From Halorussus caseinilyticus (GTDB lineage Archaea; Halobacteriota; Halobacteria; Halobacteriales; Haladaptataceae), in contig NZ_CP119809.1 of the NCBI RefSeq assembly GCF_029338395.1, positions 2,480,001 to 2,544,000 of the forward strand: a DNA stretch of 64,000 nucleotides, read 5' to 3'. Shown piece after piece: positions 54,470 through 62,059 of this stretch (positions within the stretch are counted from its first letter, which is position 1; every line of letters starts with the position of its first letter). The translations under genes were made by a program, and so were the position numbers. The notes under the pieces are model-generated. The model was given only the letters and a program-made list of their open reading frames with translations, ran no database searches and was not told the DNA's origin.

Positions 54470-54542
54470 GGGCCGGTGGGGTAGCTTGGTATCCTTCGGC
54501 CTTCGGGTGGCCGTAACCGCGATTCGAATTCGCGCCGGCCCA
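54470..54542 (+). tRNA. tRNA-Pro (anticodon CGG)
   Basis: Full cloverleaf by eye: acceptor GGGCCGG/CCGGCCC with discriminator A; D arm GGGT/ATCC; anticodon stem CGGCC/GGCCG around the loop TTCGGGT, anticodon CGG reading CCG; variable loop TAAC; T stem CGCGA/TCGCG with loop TTCGAAT. CCA is not encoded, as usual for haloarchaea. No intron. Confidence 0.95.
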
Positions 54543-54762
54543 CTACCAACCCGCAACTTCTGACGGAGACGACGAACGGCGTACGGATTGGCGTATCGAG
54601 TCCGGTCGCCGTGGATGTGCTGCGCATAGTTGACAGTTACTTGTCACTCCCGAGCAGTCGGTCGCGGCTTCGTTCACCGCCGCGTCAGCGCATCAGGACG
54701 GGTATTTTTCCCTTATATATGGCAGTAAATTCAAGTATTTGCAACCGAAACCTCCGCGGAGA

Positions 54763-56073
54763 ATGACGGCGAAGACGCCCTCCGGACCCCGGAAACTGCC
54801 CATCATTGGGAACACCCACCAATGGGTGAAAGGCCCGTGCGAGTTCAAAGAGCGCGCGGCCGAGTACGGTCGCGTGGTGAACTACAAAGTCATCGGCATG
54901 GACTCGTACATGCTCACGGAACCCGAAGACATCGAACGAGTCCTGATGAACACCGGAGACGAGTTTCACAAACACGAGCAAATCAAAGAGCAACTCCGAG
55001 ACGCAATCGGTACGGGTCTGTTTACCAGCGAGGGCGAACTGTGGGAGCGCCAGCGAGAAGCCATGAAGCCCGCGTTCTATCTCGAACACACCAAAAACTA
55101 CGCACAGAGTATGGTCGGGCGGGCGTCCGACGCCGCCGACTGCTGGCACGACGGCGAGACCATCGGTCTCCGACGCGAGATGCAACAGGTGACGCTGGAA
55201 ATCCTCCTCGAAGCGATGCTCGGTGCCGACATCGACATCGCCGACCGAGGGATGTACGATGCGGTCGACGACCTGCTCGCGGTCCTCGAACCCAGTAAAC
55301 AACCGATTACGATGCTCGCGCCGGATTGGGCACCGATTCCCTTCCTGCGTCGCCGCAAGGAGGCAATCGAACACCTCGAATCGCAGGTCTACGACATCCT
55401 CGAGTCGCGCAGGACCAGCGACGAGGACCGGAGCGACCTCATGTCGATGTTGCTGGCGTCCGACGAGGAGATGGACGACGAGCAAATCCGCGACGAGATG
55501 ATGACGTTCCTGCTGGCGGGCCACGAGACGAGCGCGCTCACGTTGACCTACTCCCTTCACCTCCTGTCGCAGAATCCGGACGTGGCGCGGCGACTCCGCG
55601 AGGAACTCGACGAGGTGATAGACGGGAAACCCGAGTTCGAGGACGCGCTGTCGCTCTCGTACACCGAGTCGGTCGTGAAAGAGGCGATGCGGTTGTACCC
55701 ACCGGCCCACGAACTGCGGCGCGCGCCGAAGACCGACGTGACCTTCGGCGACTATCTCGTTCCCGAAGGCTCGCTCGTCATCCTGCCGACGTGGGTCCTC
55801 CACCGCGACGAGCGCTTCTGGGACGACCCCGAGACGTTCCGACCGGAGCGCTGGGAGGAACAGGGGGACCGCCCCGAGTTCGCCTACTTCCCGTTCGGCG
55901 GCGGGCCGCGTCGGTGCATCGGCCAGCAGTTAGCCACCCTCGAAGCGAAGTTGGTCCTCGCGACGCTCCTGAAAGACTGGGAGTTCGAGCGCGAGTACGA
56001 CGAAATAGAGCTGTCGGCCGGGCAGACGCTCCAGCCGAAAGGTGACGTGGAGATGACCGTCCACCGCCGCTGA
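54763..56073 (+). CDS. Cytochrome P450
   Basis: 436 aa, soluble. I-helix AGHETSALT, ExxR in VVKEAMR, PERF-type FRPERW, heme loop FPFGGGPRRCIGQQLA with the thiolate Cys. The start PRKLPIIGNTHQWVKGPCEF resembles the haloarchaeal CYP174 group and CYP102-like P450s. Substrate unknown (fatty acids or carotenoids are usual). No redox partner gene is near. Immediately followed by a broken P450 fragment. Confidence 0.94.
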   Translation: MTAKTPSGPRKLPIIGNTHQWVKGPCEFKERAAEYGRVVNYKVIGMDSYMLTEPEDIERVLMNTGDEFHKHEQIKEQLRDAIGTGLFTSEGELWERQREAMKPAFYLEHTKNYAQSMVGRASDAADCWHDGETIGLRREMQQVTLEILLEAMLGADIDIADRGMYDAVDDLLAVLEPSKQPITMLAPDWAPIPFLRRRKEAIEHLESQVYDILESRRTSDEDRSDLMSMLLASDEEMDDEQIRDEMMTFLLAGHETSALTLTYSLHLLSQNPDVARRLREELDEVIDGKPEFEDALSLSYTESVVKEAMRLYPPAHELRRAPKTDVTFGDYLVPEGSLVILPTWVLHRDERFWDDPETFRPERWEEQGDRPEFAYFPFGGGPRRCIGQQLATLEAKLVLATLLKDWEFEREYDEIELSAGQTLQPKGDVEMTVHRR

Positions 56074-56088
56074 CGACTCCGAACACCC

Positions 56089-56635
56089 GCGGAGACGGCG
56101 CTCACCTACGCGTGGTACGAACTGGGCCGTCGCCCCGAAGTCCGGAAGTCGCTGGCCGAAGAAATCCGCGAAGTCGTCGGCGACGGCTCGCCCGTCGCCG
56201 ACGACTTCGAGGCGCTGGGGCAGGTCCAAAACGTCGTGGACGAGACGCTTCGACTCTACCCTCCGGCGTGGGCGGTCAACCGCGAGGCGACCGAACGGGT
56301 GACCCTCGGCGGGTGCGAGATTCCGGAGGGCGCGCAGTTGATGATTCCCCAGTGGGTCCTCCACCGCGACGGGCGATTCTAGGACGACCCCGAGACGTTC
56401 GACCCCGACCGCTGGACCCGCGAGGGCGACCGGCCGGAGTACGCCTACCCCGTTCAGCGGCGGCCCGCGCCACTGCATCGGGATGCGGTTCGCCCGCCTC
56501 GAACTGGTGATGGCGCTGGCGACGATGGTCGGTCGGGTGGACCTCAACGTGACCACCGACGGACCGCTGGCGTTTCGGCCGTCGCTGACGCTCCGGCCGA
56601 CCGTCGATATTGAGGCGACCGTCCGTCGTCGGTAA
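56089..56635 (+). pseudogene. Remnant of a second cytochrome P450 (3' half)
   Basis: Starts 16 bp after the intact P450 inside the I-helix (ETALTYAWYELGRRPEVRKSL), keeps ExxR (VVDETLRLYPPAW) and PQWVLHRDGRF, then has an in-frame TAG where Trp is expected (56380), and a two-base deletion at about 56450 before the heme loop (repaired reading FSGGPRHCIGMRFARLELVMAL). The end LRPTVDIEATVRRR and stop are in another frame. The N-terminal half is absent. The intact and remnant genes are diverged, so this is an old decaying paralogue rather than a fresh duplicate. Confidence 0.88.
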
Positions 56636-56816
56636 CGCACTCGAACTGTACCGGTAGCGCGTCCGAATATTTCCGGCAGTCGCGGCGAACAACGTTTTAT
56701 GTTTTCGGTGGGACCGACGAACGACGACACATGGCGACTGCCACAGGCGTAGCAATCGACCGCCGCCGGACGACGCGCACGATTCCGAGGGACACCCACA
56801 GCACCGCCGCCGAACC

Positions 56817-57584
56817 ATGATGCGCGGCGACGGACGCGACGAGAAACGGGCCGACCCCGAAGACGGATTCGAACCCGCCGAACCAATCGACGCCGACCGT
56901 GAGCGCAGGGCCTCAACGGACACCACCGAACCGACCGCCGACGCCGAAAAGTCCGCACCCGAAGGCGACGACGGCCGACTCTCGATTCCGCTCGAAACCA
57001 TCGCGGTCCTGAACTGGCTCGGCGAAGTCGGCGTCGATGGCGTCGAGTCCCGACTCCGGAAGGTCGCGGGCGACGACCTGAGCGTCGAGACCGAACAGGT
57101 CAAAATCGGCTACGCGGGACCGGAGACGATTCTCGACCAGTTCGGCGTCGAGGACCGCGCCGGTGCGCGCGTCCGGATGCGCAAGCCAGTCGCCGGAACC
57201 GTCTTGGTGCTGTTCCCGGTCAAGAGCGCGAACCGCGCGGCGTCGCTGATGCTCCAACGCGCAGTCGCGGACGCGGCGTCGGTCGTCGCCACGGAGATGG
57301 GCCGGGACGCCCTGACCGAACTCTGTAACGTGATGGCGAACGGCTTCGTGGACGAGTGGGCCGAGACGTTCGATACCTCCATCGACACCGGCGCGCCCGT
57401 GGCGGTCCAGAACCCCGAGATGACGCTCGTCCACCACGTCTTCTCGGTCTCGGACGTTGGTCTCTACCTCACCTCGCGGTTCCGAGTCGCCGAGGACATC
57501 GACGCGACCATCTTCGTTTTCCCCGGCGAAGCGGAGTTCGTCTCCGAGATTTCGCGGGTGAGTCCCGAGGTCATCGACCGCTGA
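56817..57584 (+). CDS. cheC: CheC-like chemotaxis phosphatase
   Basis: 255 aa. An acidic N-terminal extension of about 55 residues, then a CheC/CheX-fold domain. The phosphatase motif ELCNVMANGFVDEWAE (ExxN) at about 164-180 is the one clear active site; the second motif expected of CheC is not evident. It would dephosphorylate CheY-P during adaptation. No other chemotaxis genes are in the window. Confidence 0.82.
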   Translation: MMRGDGRDEKRADPEDGFEPAEPIDADRERRASTDTTEPTADAEKSAPEGDDGRLSIPLETIAVLNWLGEVGVDGVESRLRKVAGDDLSVETEQVKIGYAGPETILDQFGVEDRAGARVRMRKPVAGTVLVLFPVKSANRAASLMLQRAVADAASVVATEMGRDALTELCNVMANGFVDEWAETFDTSIDTGAPVAVQNPEMTLVHHVFSVSDVGLYLTSRFRVAEDIDATIFVFPGEAEFVSEISRVSPEVIDR

Positions 57585-57594
57585 GGGACATCGC

Positions 57595-57680
57595 GGTGGA
57601 CTGGTTCGGGGGAGTGGATTTGTGACCGGTGGATGAGTTCGGGGGAGTGGATTTGTGACCGGTAGATGAGTTCGGGGGAG
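57595..57680. repeat. 33-bp tandem repeat, two and a half copies
   Basis: Units at 57595 and 57628 and a partial third from 57661. The partial unit stops exactly where the terminal palindrome of R1 copy G begins, so the array abuts the element end, as the 29-bp array does at copy A. Confidence 0.85.
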
Positions 57681-57861
57681 CTAGCTTCAGGCTTGAACCA
57701 ATCAAAACCGCCCCGCACAGCACCGAACCGCCACCGCGAACCACACGCCTCCCCAACCGACTGCGTTTCTCGGTCGTCGCTCCCTCCGGTCGCTTCTCCC
57801 TGCGATACTCATCCCTCGCGCGGATGGGCGCGACCACTCGCGGGTCGCGCCCGCACGCGCC
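57677..57861 (-). repeat. R1 structured repeat, copy G (reverse)
   Basis: Minus strand: GGCGCGTGCGGGCGC head; hairpin GGGCGCGACC/GGTCGCGCCC; variable arm nearly identical to copy F; core GGTTGGGGAGG; GGTTCAAGCCTG and GAAGCTAGCTCC. Situated between two convergent genes. Confidence 0.8.
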
Positions 57862-57902
57862 GAGGTGGAAAGTTACACAAATACCGACACCCCGAGTCGG
57901 CG

Positions 57903-58499
57903 TCAGTAGCGCGTGAACCCCTCGGTGTCGAGGTAGTTGTGCGCGACGGTGATGGCGTGGTCGGCGTGGAGCAGTTCCGGGCCGAGGCGCACCCGCGCGT
58001 CCGCGGCGTCCGCGAGCAGGGATTCCTCGTCGTCGCCGAAGTCGTGGTGGTCCGAGACGACGAACACCGGGTCCGCGGGCGGTTCCACGTCCGCAACCGG
58101 GTCGCCGTCCTCGTGGAGTTGGACGACCGTCCCGTCGCGCGCGGCCTCCTCCAGCACCGCCTCGAACCCCCGCTTGGAGATGTGGACGCCCGGCGAACTC
58201 TCGGCCTCCATGTGGCCGATGGCCTCGGCTTTCTCCTCCAGCGCACCCCGAATCAGGGCCGCCGTGCTTCGCTCGTCGGGGTTGAGTCGCCGGAGTTCGG
58301 ACCCATCGAAGCGAACCGTCACCTCGTCGCGTAACACGAGGTGGACTTCCACGTCCTCCCGAATCGCGTGCGAGAGGAAGAACGCGGAGTTGACGCACCG
58401 ACACAGCACGTCGAGGCGGCCCGCGCCGCCCGCGAGGTCGTCTAACGAGAAGTCGGGCGTCGTGGGCGCGTCGTGACCGAGGACGATGAACTGGCGCAT
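57903..58499 (-). CDS. trmY: tRNA (pseudouridine54-N1)-methyltransferase TrmY
   Basis: 198 aa SPOUT methyltransferase. [56 protein letters not shown], then the knot [15 protein letters not shown] and [19 protein letters not shown]. It methylates pseudouridine 54 of archaeal tRNA to m1Psi. Confidence 0.95.
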   Translation of the reverse strand: MRQFIVLGHDAPTTPDFSLDDLAGGAGRLDVLCRCVNSAFFLSHAIREDVEVHLVLRDEVTVRFDGSELRRLNPDERSTAALIRGALEEKAEAIGHMEAESSPGVHISKRGFEAVLEEAARDGTVVQLHEDGDPVADVEPPADPVFVVSDHHDFGDDEESLLADAADARVRLGPELLHADHAITVAHNYLDTEGFTRY

Positions 58500-58549
58500 A
58501 CAGGCGGTTGTCGGCCGGGGATAATACGCGCGTCGGAAGTCGAGCGAAC

Positions 58550-58951
58550 TTACCTCTCGTCGGCCTCTCGACGGCTCTCGGTCGCCACCGTTTCGGGGTC
58601 GAGCTGCACACGTTCGATGCCGATACCATCGAACGCTTTGTCGCTGGAGAGGATTGTGTCCCCGGCGAGTGCCGCGTGGAAAGCGTCGAAGACGTTCAGG
58701 CCGTCGTCGATGTACTCCGACGCTTGGAAGACGACCGCTTCCTCGATGTCGGCGTCGGTCATCTCCAAGATGCTGATAGCGGCTTTCTCTCGGTCGAACG
58801 AGAACTGCTCTTCGATGAGGAACAGTTCCACGAACGTGGTCAGCGATACGTCGAGGTCGTCGCCGTGTTCGGCGTAGAGTTCTTCGGCGCGTTCCGTGAG
58901 CCAGTCGTCACCTTTCAACAGCGCGACCCAGAAATCGGTGTCAGCGTACAT
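58550..58951 (-). CDS. PIN-domain (VapC-like) toxin
   Basis: 133 aa. The acidic residues of the RNase active site lie in [12 protein letters not shown] (Asp), [13 protein letters not shown] (Glu), [12 protein letters not shown] (Asp) and [10 protein letters not shown] (Asp). Its start overlaps the upstream AbrB gene by 11 bases, the usual arrangement of VapBC pairs. Expected to cut tRNA or rRNA when its antitoxin is lost. Confidence 0.9.
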   Translation of the reverse strand: MYADTDFWVALLKGDDWLTERAEELYAEHGDDLDVSLTTFVELFLIEEQFSFDREKAAISILEMTDADIEEAVVFQASEYIDDGLNVFDAFHAALAGDTILSSDKAFDGIGIERVQLDPETVATESRREADER

Positions 58952-59186
58952 GCTCCTCGGCTTCCTCGCGGCCGCGTTCGAGTCCGGCCTCGCGTAGTTC
59001 CTCGGTCGAAGCCGACTTGAACTCCTCGCTCGCCGCCGAGCGGAGGGCTTCGAGGGGGTCCTCCGGAATCGGGACGAGTTTGATACCGCTACGGAGTTCT
59101 ACGAGTCGATACTCGTCACCGTACCGCTCGCGCGCCTCTCTCGGAATCGTAATTCGTCCCCGGTCGTCGGTCGCTACCTTGGTCAT
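58941..59186 (-). CDS. AbrB/MazE-type antitoxin (VapB-like)
   Basis: 81 aa. The N-terminal swapped-hairpin DNA-binding domain MTKVATDDRGRITIPREARERYGDEYRLVELRSG is followed by an acidic helical tail which would wrap the toxin. The pair likely represses its own promoter. The ATG was chosen; a GTG two codons earlier is possible. Confidence 0.9.
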   Translation of the reverse strand: MTKVATDDRGRITIPREARERYGDEYRLVELRSGIKLVPIPEDPLEALRSAASEEFKSASTEELREAGLERGREEAEEHVR

Positions 59187-59620
59187 TTCCACGCCGTAGT
59201 AGGTGTGGGCGTCAGATACTTCTTTCCCACTTTCGAGTGAGAGATGGGAATGATGGCCGAAAAATAGGTCCGCGAGTAGCCGTTTCGTTCGAGCGCCGTG
59301 TCCCGGTCGAGACCAGCGGTTTCAGGCGGTGCTTACGTCGTCTCTCTCGAACGGAATCCCGATACAGTGGCCGACCGCGCCTCGAAGGTGAGTTCACCGT
59401 CGAACCCGCATACGTCACCGTCGAAAAGAGCCTCTGACCGACAGAGCCGCCGCTCGTTTATCGCAGTAACGCTCGTGTGCCACCGCCTGAAACCCCGTGT
59501 GCCGCCGTATAACTATGGATAAGACTCCCGACCTGTCGAAGTACAGCCGATAAGCCCGGCGCGACTCGCGGTCAGTCGCCGGGTAACTCGCGAACATCGG
59601 CGTTAGGGAGGCACCAAAGT
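59187..59620. other. Intergenic stretch, no gene seen
   Basis: 434 bp between the antitoxin start and the second cetZ. No frame of clear coding character and no strong hairpin; it carries the promoters of both genes, but no unambiguous TATA box can be singled out. Confidence 0.35.
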
Positions 59621-60784
59621 ATGAAGCTCGCAATGATTGGCTTCGGGCAGGCAGGAGGTAAAATCGTGGACAAGTTCGTGGAGTACGACCGGGAGACGGG
59701 AAGCAACGTCGTCCGGTCGGCAATCGCGGTCAACACCGCGAAGGCGGACCTCGCGGGACTCGAACACGTCCCCGAGCGAAACCGCGTCCTCATCGGACAG
59801 GCCCGCGTGAAGGGCCACGGCGTCGGTGCGGACAACGAACTCGGCGCGGAAATCGCCGAGGAGGACATCGACGAGATTCAGGGGGCCATCGACCACGTTC
59901 CGGTCCACGAAGTCGACGCGTTCCTCGTCGTCGCGGGGATGGGCGGGGGCACCGGGTCGGGCGGCGCGCCCGTCCTCGCGGGCCACCTCAAGCGCATCTA
60001 CACCGAACCGGTCTACGGACTGGGCGTCCTGCCCGCCGAGGACGAGGGCGGCATCTACACGCTCAACGCCGCGCGGTCGTTCAAGACGTTCGTGGACGAG
60101 GTGGACAACCTGCTCGTGTTCGACAACGACGCGTGGCGCGAGACCGGCGAGTCGGTCCGCGGAGGCTACGACCGAATCAACGAGGAAATCGTCCGGCGGT
60201 TCGGCATCCTCTTCTCGGCGGGCGAGGTCCAAGAAGGTCAAGAAGTCGCCGAGAGCGTCGTAGACTCCAGCGAAATCATCAACACGCTCTCCTGTGGCGG
60301 CGTCTCGACCGTCGGGTACGCCACGGAAGAAGTCGAGACGGCGGGCGGCGGTCTGCTCGGCCGGTTCTCCGAGACGGACCTCGACGCCACCGAGACTACC
60401 AACCGCATCACGAGTCTCGTCCGGAAGGCGGCGCTCGGGCGTCTCACGCTCCCCTGCGAGGTCCGAAGCACCGACCGCTCGCTGGTGGTCATGAGCGGGC
60501 CGAACGACCACCTCAACCGGAAGGGAATCGAGCGCGGCCGGAAGTGGTTGGAGAACGAGACCGCGAGCATGGAGGTCCGGGGCGGCGACTATCCGATGTC
60601 CGGCACCGACCGGGTCGCCGCGGTGACGCTGTTGTCCGGGGTCACGGACGTGCCGCGCATCAAGGACCTCCAGAGCGTCGCAGTCGAGACCAAGGACAAT
60701 CTGGAGGACATCGAGGAAGAGAGCGAGGAGAATCTGGAGAGTCTGGTCCGAGACGAGAGCGACGAACTGGAAGCCCTGTTCTGA
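59621..60784 (+). CDS. Second CetZ tubulin-like protein
   Basis: 387 aa, close to the CetZ at 15489 over its whole length (same MKLAMIGFGQAGGKIVDKF start, GMGGGTGSGGAPVLAGHLKRIYTEPVYGLGVLP, and the acidic end DESDELEALF). It differs in the loop around ETAGGGLLGRFSETDLDA. It has no surface-protein gene behind it. The paralogue may have a specialised shape function. A SAM methyltransferase follows after 78 bp. Confidence 0.92.
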   Translation: MKLAMIGFGQAGGKIVDKFVEYDRETGSNVVRSAIAVNTAKADLAGLEHVPERNRVLIGQARVKGHGVGADNELGAEIAEEDIDEIQGAIDHVPVHEVDAFLVVAGMGGGTGSGGAPVLAGHLKRIYTEPVYGLGVLPAEDEGGIYTLNAARSFKTFVDEVDNLLVFDNDAWRETGESVRGGYDRINEEIVRRFGILFSAGEVQEGQEVAESVVDSSEIINTLSCGGVSTVGYATEEVETAGGGLLGRFSETDLDATETTNRITSLVRKAALGRLTLPCEVRSTDRSLVVMSGPNDHLNRKGIERGRKWLENETASMEVRGGDYPMSGTDRVAAVTLLSGVTDVPRIKDLQSVAVETKDNLEDIEEESEENLESLVRDESDELEALF

Positions 60785-60808
60785 GAAGTCGCGCTGGAGA
60801 CGCTAGCC

Positions 60809-60816
60809 TTTTTAGG
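60809..60816 (+). promoter_or_regulatory. TATA-like box of the methyltransferase gene
   Basis: TTTTTAGG, about 47-54 bp before ATG 60863, so a short leader is possible here. Confidence 0.35.
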
Positions 60817-60862
60817 TGAGTCTACCTGCGCCAACACATGGCTAGGTTCGGAGGGCGCGACC

Positions 60863-61672
60863 ATGAGTAATCGGTTCGAGTTCGGAGAGAACTGGGAGTC
60901 GTATCTCGACCAGTTAACCGACGAACAGGTAGCGCAAGCCGAACGAGAGCTGAGAGACGTGTTCGACCGCGACTCGCTCGACGGCCAGTCAGTAGTGGAC
61001 ATCGGGTGTGGAAGCGGCCTGTTTTCGCTCGCGGCCCACCGCTTGGGCGCGAGTGAGATTGTGAGCTTCGACTACGACGAGGACTCTGTGACGTGCTGTC
61101 GCCGGTTGAGAGACGAGACCGACGCCGACGATTGGACGGTCGAACGGGGAGACATCCTCGATAGCGAATTCGTGGCCGGTCTCGGCGAATTCGACGCGGT
61201 GTACTGCTGGGGCGTCGTCCACCACACCGGCGAGATGTGGCGGGCGATAGACCACACGACGCGATTGCTGGCCGACGACGGCCGTCTGTGTCTGGGCATC
61301 TACAACAAAGTCGAACGCGGCGAGTCGCTCTACAACTCCTTCGTAGCCCGCCGAATCAAGCGCGCGTTCAACCGGATGCCTCGGCCGGTACAGAAACTGC
61401 TGGTCTTCGGGTACGGCGGAGCGCACCTCACCGCTCGGACCCTCCTGAAACGCGAAAGCCCGCTCGCGTATCTCGACTCCTATCGCCAGAACCGCGGTAT
61501 GGACTACTGGCACGACGTTCGAGACTGGCTCGGGGGCTATCCGTTCGAGTTCGCAACCCCGAGCGAAGTCCAAGAGTACGTGGCGACGCATCATCCGAGC
61601 CTCGAACACGTACGCACGGACGCGCCGAAGAACTATCCGGAGACGGTGAACACCTACGTATTCCAGCACTAG
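60863..61672 (+). CDS. Class I SAM-dependent methyltransferase
   Basis: 269 aa. SAM motif I VVDIGCGSGLFSLAAHRLGA, acidic post-I FDYDEDSV, motif IV FDAVYCWGVVHHTGEMWRAI and GRLCLGIYNKVERG. The C-terminal half (160-269) is specific, with AYLDSYRQNRGMDYWHDVRDWLGGYPFEFATPSEVQEY, of the kind seen in enzymes that act on lipids or glycans. Substrate unknown; a dolichol-type glycosyltransferase gene is close. Confidence 0.8.
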   Translation: MSNRFEFGENWESYLDQLTDEQVAQAERELRDVFDRDSLDGQSVVDIGCGSGLFSLAAHRLGASEIVSFDYDEDSVTCCRRLRDETDADDWTVERGDILDSEFVAGLGEFDAVYCWGVVHHTGEMWRAIDHTTRLLADDGRLCLGIYNKVERGESLYNSFVARRIKRAFNRMPRPVQKLLVFGYGGAHLTARTLLKRESPLAYLDSYRQNRGMDYWHDVRDWLGGYPFEFATPSEVQEYVATHHPSLEHVRTDAPKNYPETVNTYVFQH

Positions 61673-61755
61673 CACGTCCGGACGAGTGACTCTCGGTACG
61701 CCGACGTGTTCAGGGATTAGGGGAGACGACTCACCAGAAAGTAGAGCGTGACTGA

Positions 61756-61920
61756 CTACCAGACGCGGGCCGCGGGCGTCCCGCACTCCTCGCAGACCAC
61801 CGCGGCGTCACCCTTGAACTCCTCGCGCGCCAAGGTCCCCGCCGCGCACCAACTGCAATCGTCACCGACGAGCGCGGCGAGAACTGGTTCCGACGTATTC
61901 TCTGAGGCTACTTGTTGCAT
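61756..61920 (-). CDS. HVO_A0556-like zinc-finger microprotein (54 aa)
   Basis: Two zinc knuckles: CSWC at about residues 26-29 and CEEC at about 43-46, with AAGTLAREEFKGDAAVVCEECGTPAARVW. I recall the same pattern in the HVO_A0556 family of Haloferax. Such microproteins can affect biofilm and motility. Its promoter is clear, a TTTAATTA-type TATA (61945-61952) 25-32 bp before the ATG. Confidence 0.8.
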   Translation of the reverse strand: MQQVASENTSEPVLAALVGDDCSWCAAGTLAREEFKGDAAVVCEECGTPAARVW

Positions 61921-61944
61921 CGTTCCGAACAGAACGACACCGGA

Positions 61945-61952
61945 TAATTAAA
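61945..61952 (-). promoter_or_regulatory. TATA box of the zinc-finger microprotein
   Basis: TTTAATTA on the minus strand, 25-32 bp upstream of its start. Confidence 0.5.
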
Positions 61953-62029
61953 GTACCGGAAATGTATCGGCGGTTGACACCCCCTCGTCGGAGGGTCGAG
62001 TCGCGTTCTCCCGCCGAACGTTCGCAGAG

Positions 62030-62036
62030 TTTATAC
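62030..62036 (+). promoter_or_regulatory. TATA box of the STT3-like gene
   Basis: TTTATAC, 24-30 bp before ATG 62060, fitting a leaderless start. Confidence 0.5.
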
Positions 62037-62059
62037 GCTACTCACGACATTCGCCCACC

